This document shows, one piece after another, positions 60,849-64,000 of a DNA stretch of 64,000 nt. How positions within the stretch are numbered: the stretch's first letter is position 1; the number at the start of each line of letters is the position of its first letter. The DNA comes from Planomicrobium stackebrandtii (GTDB lineage Bacteria; Bacillota; Bacilli; Bacillales_A; Planococcaceae): NCBI RefSeq assembly GCF_030814955.1, contig NZ_JAUSWB010000010.1:26489-90488 (forward strand), written 5' to 3'. Both the position numbers and the translations under genes were made by a program. The notes under the pieces were generated by a model. That model saw nothing but the letters and a program-made list of their open reading frames with translations, did not search any database and was not told the origin of the DNA.

Positions 60849-61333
60849 ACCAAGTCACCTGAACTTTCTATAACAGCAGCCGCTGTCCGGTCACGTCTTT
60901 CCTGTAAGGCATGTGCCGCTGCTTCGTCGACTGTACCGAGTATTTGAGCTGCCAGCAAGCCGGCATTTACAGCGCCTGCTTTGCCGATGGCCACAGTAGC
61001 TACTGGAACCCCGCCTGGCATCTGAACGATGGATAACAAGGAATCCAAGCCGTTTAACGCTTTGGATTGAATAGGTACACCGATAACCGGCAATGTGGTC
61101 TTTGCTGCTACCATGCCTGGCAAATGTGCGGCTCCGCCTGCTCCTGCAATAATGACATGAAGCCCTCGATCACGTGCCTGTTCGGCGTAGCTGAACATCA
61201 AATCCGGTGTCCGGTGTGCTGAAACCACTTTCTTTTCATAGGTCAATCCCAACTCATCCAATACGTCACACGCATGCTTCATTGTTTCCCAATCACTCGT
61301 ACTTCCCATAATGATGCCAATTCGCGGGTTCAT
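60845..61333 (-). CDS. purE: N5-CAIR mutase
   Basis: 162 residues. [20 protein letters not shown] and [11 protein letters not shown] are the class I PurE active-site motifs. Ribosome site AAAGGAGAGTG. First structural gene of the operon, downstream of the purine riboswitch. Confidence 0.96.
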   Translation of the reverse strand: MNPRIGIIMGSTSDWETMKHACDVLDELGLTYEKKVVSAHRTPDLMFSYAEQARDRGLHVIIAGAGGAAHLPGMVAAKTTLPVIGVPIQSKALNGLDSLLSIVQMPGGVPVATVAIGKAGAVNAGLLAAQILGTVDEAAAHALQERRDRTAAAVIESSGDLV

Positions 61334-61360
61334 CGATTACACTCTCCTTTTAAAAAATAA

Positions 61361-61413
61361 AAAGCCCTTAAGTAAACTGCTCACATAACGTGAAAAGCAG
61401 TTTACTTAAGGAC
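61361..61413 (-). terminator. Riboswitch-controlled terminator of the pur operon
   Basis: On the minus strand CCTTAAGTAAACTGC / GCAGTTTACTTAAGG, 15-bp perfect outer arms, then CTTTTTATTTTTT. It lies just before purE. Confidence 0.93.
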
Positions 61414-61445
61414 TGTACATGAAACGAATTTATGGATGAGGACAT
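61368..61445 (-). CDS. Candidate 25-codon leader ORF inside the pur operon leader
   Basis: On the minus strand, AACGAAGGAGGG, seven bases, then ATG. The ORF (MSSSINSFHVQSL then SKLLFTLCEQFT) ends at a TAA inside the 3' arm of the terminator stem. The ribosome site is stronger than that of purE. It is Ser-rich and contains no run of one diagnostic codon, so control by translation is not proved. Could be chance, but the position over both arms of the terminator is suggestive. Confidence 0.45.
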   Translation of the reverse strand: MSSSINSFHVQSLSKLLFTLCEQFT

Positions 61446-61486
61446 AGATAAGCCCTCCTTCGTTTTACGATCCACTAAGTTGCTTT

Positions 61487-61554
61487 CCCGCATAGTCCGG
61501 ACATTACGGTGTCCTGGTAGAGACGCAGAAGCCAATTCTTCTGCATATATGGGG
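61487..61554 (-). promoter_or_regulatory. Purine riboswitch aptamer (guanine class)
   Basis: On the minus strand P1 CCCCATA / TATGcGGG (one bulged C), P2 GCAGAAG / CTTCTGC with AATTGG loop, J2/3 TCTCTACC, P3 GGACA / TGTCC with CCGTAA loop, J3/1 GGACTAT. The C in the last segment (the base that pairs with the ligand) makes it guanine/hypoxanthine specific. Confidence 0.95.
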
Positions 61555-61565
61555 TATCCTCATTT

Positions 61566-61594
61566 ATCATAACAAGCCTGCTAAAGCACGTCAA
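61566..61594 (-). promoter_or_regulatory. Sigma-A promoter of the pur operon
   Basis: On the minus strand TTGACG, 17 bases, TATGAT. Confidence 0.88.
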
Positions 61595-61599
61595 TGATA

Positions 61600-61641
61600 A
61601 AGTCGAACAATAGGTTATTCAATCATTTAATCGTTCGGATT
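61600..61641 (-). promoter_or_regulatory. PurR operator: two inverted PurBoxes
   Basis: Box at 61600-61612 (AAGTCGAACAATA on the plus strand) and 61629-61641 (AATCCGAACGATT on the minus strand) carry CGAAC cores in opposite orientation, separated by 16 bases. This matches the paired PurBoxes bound by PurR, placed just upstream of the -35 as in Bacillus. Confidence 0.85.
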
Positions 61642-61657
61642 TATAAGGGATATTTTG

Positions 61658-61846
61658 TTATTGTTCCAGTTTACTCCCTTTAAATTTAACTATTTGCCTG
61701 ATTGGCACAGGCTGACCATTTATTTCTTCAAACAAGGGCTCTTCTTTTCGTCCAACTGCAGCATAGCCCAATGCTTTCATTCGATCCAGGCATTGAGAGA
61801 TGGATTCATGTTCTTCGACTTCAAACCATATCGTATTTTTACTCAT
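61658..61846 (-). CDS. yebG: NETI-motif-containing small protein (YebG)
   Basis: 62 residues. [22 protein letters not shown] is the family core (split as [10 protein letters not shown] and [11 protein letters not shown]). Function not known. Overlaps yebE by four bases (ATGA). Confidence 0.85.
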   Translation of the reverse strand: MSKNTIWFEVEEHESISQCLDRMKALGYAAVGRKEEPLFEEINGQPVPIRQIVKFKGSKLEQ

Positions 61847-62385
61847 TTATACAAATTGCCCCTTTTCACTGTCTTTACCCAAAACCCGCCATGTATTGTT
61901 TTAGCTTCGTATGCGATGATAAAAGCTTTCGGATCAATTTCCTGAATAGCTTTATACAATTTTAATTCCATTTTTCGCGGAGTCAAAATTTGCATCGATT
62001 GCCGTCCGCCATCACGTCCATTGGCGTTCCAGTCCGTAACGCCATAGCCTTTTTCCCTTAGCTGCTTGGGCAAATATTCCCCAGCTTCGCTGGTAATGAC
62101 GTTTACCGTAATGTAGCCTAAAGCCATTTTTTCTTCGATTTTTGAACCGATGATAACTCCAGATCCATATCCCAAAGCATAAGCGATCAGGTTTTGGATT
62201 TGGTCTAGATTATCAAGAACCAATCCAAGTCCTACTATATAGATGACGACTTCCACCATACTGACAACAGCAGCTAAATAGCGATAGCCTTTTAATGTCA
62301 TGATCATTCGCACTGTAAAAAATGTTACGTAAACGATATTGATCGAAAAAATAATCAACACCATCAGCCACGGATTTACATCCAA
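61843..62385 (-). CDS. yebE: DUF2179 membrane protein YebE
   Basis: 180 residues from a TTG start (GAAAGGGTGTAGAGA ahead). Three transmembrane segments, then a DUF2179 C-terminal domain ([32 protein letters not shown]). UPF0316 family, function unknown. It pairs with yebG as in B. subtilis, where they also precede purE. Confidence 0.9.
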   Translation of the reverse strand: MDVNPWLMVLIIFSINIVYVTFFTVRMIMTLKGYRYLAAVVSMVEVVIYIVGLGLVLDNLDQIQNLIAYALGYGSGVIIGSKIEEKMALGYITVNVITSEAGEYLPKQLREKGYGVTDWNANGRDGGRQSMQILTPRKMELKLYKAIQEIDPKAFIIAYEAKTIHGGFWVKTVKRGNLYK

Positions 62386-63663
62386 TCTCTACACCCTTTC
62401 AATCTTTCAGTTTCCTACAAGAATTAGTTTTCATATTAGGGGAAAATTCTACAGAATGCAAGAGCGAAAAGGCGTGGAAAGTCTTGCTGTATATAGGAAT
62501 CCCGCCAATCCTCTAAACTTTTGTATCAATTTATGCCTTGGGTTGCAAAAATGCAAATATTTTGGGAGCCGTATGAATAAACAAAGTGCGTAATTTCCAT
62601 TAAAAATAGAGCTTATTTTCTATTAAATAGTTTTTTGCATAAGTAAAATCTGTACATTACTTTTTTTTAAATCAACCCAGACACATATGGATGTACAAAG
62701 ACGATTGCTGCTGTGCACGATTCCCAACGAAGTTTCTAGAACGATTGTTTCGTCTTGGTTTAATTAGTCCATAGTCGCGCTAATGACAAAAGAGCCACTT
62801 TTAAAAAGAGAATTCTAATTCCCTTAATCTACTTGGAGCTGCTTTGTCAGGTATCTGCTGTGAAATGCTAGGTCAGTTTATTCTGTAAAAAAGATAAATT
62901 TGTTTTTCGCATGAACTCCTGCCTTAACAAGTTTTTTGTTAAAGTATCAAGTCGCTAGCCATGAAGATATGTGTTTCACAAAACTCTGATGGCGATAAGA
63001 ACTGGTTTATTGATATCCAAAATCCAGCTTTTAGCCGGCTGGGTTAATTCAAAGGTTAACAGCGTTTGAGTTATGCTGATGTTCCTTATTCTATAAGCTG
63101 AATTTAAGAAACGGCAGTTTGAAATCGCTTTGTTTAAACCAAGACGATTGTCCTGTATAAAATCACCGGAATTGAAGTTCTAAGATAAGCCGGAAAGACT
63201 AATCTTTTTATTGCACATTCTTCTAGTTCGTGGACATGCGACGCCGAGCTGAGCCAGTTAGTTGCCAATAGACAAGTTATATATTTCTTTTCCCTATTTG
63301 AAGATAAGAGAAATATGGCACATACTGCTGCAAAATGTCAGCACTTAAATAAACATGTAATTGATTGGCTCATACATGTCTTTTATAGGATAGTAAGCAA
63401 TTGGCTAAAAGAAGTGTGAATTACCAAGCTTTGATCGCAACTTAGGTTAGTTTATCAATATCCCATCCGGCTATACGCCGGATGGGATATTTCAAGTGTT
63501 CGCGGTCTTGGAGTTCTGTAGATAGTTATCGATAATCTTCTCCAGTTTCAGTGCATAAGCTATTTCGATATTAAAGAATGGGGAGTTCCAATTAACTTAA
63601 CTTTTGAGCCATCATTTTGAAATTATAAAATTTCCGAATGTTTTCTTGATAAATTTTTTTATA
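62386..63663. other. Gene-poor region of about 1.3 kb
   Basis: No ORF with a ribosome site and coding character was found on either strand. The only strong element is a perfect 15-bp hairpin with a 5-nt loop (AATATCCCATCCGGC at 63457-63471 with 63477-63491) that has no T tract on either side. It could belong to a non-coding RNA or to degenerate DNA next to the rRNA operon. Confidence 0.6.
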
Positions 63664-63696
63664 CAAAAAAGCCGTTACCGGAATCGGTAACGACTT
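63664..63696 (-). terminator. Terminator of the rRNA operon
   Basis: On the minus strand GTCGTTACCG / CGGTAACGGC, then TTTTTTG. Confidence 0.9.
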
Positions 63697-63709
63697 GTTT
63701 TGTTTGGTT

Positions 63710-63825
63710 GCCCAGCGACGTCTTACTCTCACAGGGGGAGACCCCCAACTACCATCAGCGCAAAAGAGCTTAACTGCCGTGTTCGGGATGGGAACGGGTG
63801 TGGCCTCTTTGCCATCATCACTGGA
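63710..63825 (-). rRNA. rrf: 5S ribosomal RNA
   Basis: On the minus strand the conserved GAACACGGCAGTTAAGCTC and GTAGTTGGGGGTCTCCCCC loops are present, with complementary ends (TCCAGTGATG / CGTCGCTGGGC). 116 bases. It is the last gene of an rRNA operon that enters from beyond the window; no tRNA follows. Confidence 0.96.
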
Positions 63826-63907
63826 CTATGTGGTTGAGTGCTTGTTCACTCAAAACTGGATACACGACATTGATCGTTCGGTGAAGCGCTTCACGATACA
63901 AAAAATT

Positions 63908-64000
63908 TGGTTAAGTCCTCGATCGATTAGTATTCGTCAGCTGCACGTGTCGCCACGCTTCCACCTCGAACCTATCTACCTCATCGTCTTTGAGGGATCT
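63908..64000 (-). rRNA. rrl: 23S ribosomal RNA, 3' end only
   Basis: On the minus strand the sequence ACTAATCGATCGAGGACTT followed by AACCA is the 23S 3' terminus. The rest runs off the window edge. Transcription is towards the 5S gene. Confidence 0.95.

Noticed and set aside
63600..63710. tRNA genes after the 5S rRNA
   Set aside because: The terminator follows the 5S gene directly and no cloverleaf was found.

Overview
The window is a typical Bacillales chromosome segment. The gene content and order (pcrB-pcrA-ligA-camS, gatCAB-dgkB, the twelve-gene pur operon followed by yerA-yerB-yerC, cydAB with a CydS-type small subunit, a separate MreBH) point to a Planococcaceae member such as Planococcus or a close relative. 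The genus is an inference from protein similarity recalled from memory. No phage, plasmid, transposase or CRISPR gene is visible.

Layout. 1-4.3 kb: 3' end of a metal P-type ATPase, a YihY/BrkB membrane protein, a YtxH-like protein with a Ser/Asn repeat tail, an AGCS amino-acid symporter and YfkK. 4.5-9 kb (minus): a methyltransferase/FAD-monooxygenase pair and the pseudouridine-degradation pair psuK-psuG. 9.1-13.4 kb (plus): aminopeptidase ampS, a small membrane protein, mreBH, a 0.76 kb array of hairpin repeats and a beta-carbonic anhydrase. 13.4-20.5 kb: DinB-like, GNAT, pepF, a tryptophan-rich membrane protein, map, thiT under a TPP riboswitch, an M20 peptidase and a small basic protein. 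20.5-28.5 kb: a nested repeat, an SGNH hydrolase, a second M29 aminopeptidase coupled to a DEAD-box helicase, a divergent TetR/MFS efflux pair, an amidase and an FbpA-like small protein. 28.5-48.5 kb (almost all minus): an rRNA methylase, cydABS, a Nudix hydrolase (plus), dgkB, a thioredoxin-fold protein with a newly noted small ORF upstream, gatCAB, camS, ligA, pcrA, pcrB, yerC, yerB, yerA and a GNAT. 48.7-61.6 kb (minus): purEKBCSQLFMNHD. 61.6-62.4 kb: yebE-yebG. 62.4-63.7 kb: gene-poor DNA. 63.7-64 kb: 5S rRNA and the 3' end of a 23S rRNA gene (minus).

Regulation read from sequence. The pur operon has a strong sigma-A promoter, two inverted PurBoxes 16 bp apart, a guanine-type purine riboswitch and a long terminator. 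A 25-codon ORF with a near-perfect Shine-Dalgarno runs through that terminator. thiT has a promoter, TPP aptamer and terminator in order.

Most unusual material. Three intergenic arrays (4.3-4.6, 11.8-12.5 and 20.5-20.8 kb) are built from about 120-bp hairpin elements that start with GAAAnGCG-like sequence and end in GGACA. In all three arrays the first element begins at the stop codon of a gene and points in the same direction as that gene. In two arrays an almost identical 122-bp element sits inside another element at the same internal position, and each array closes with a partial copy of an element's left end. This is the best candidate here for an undescribed system.
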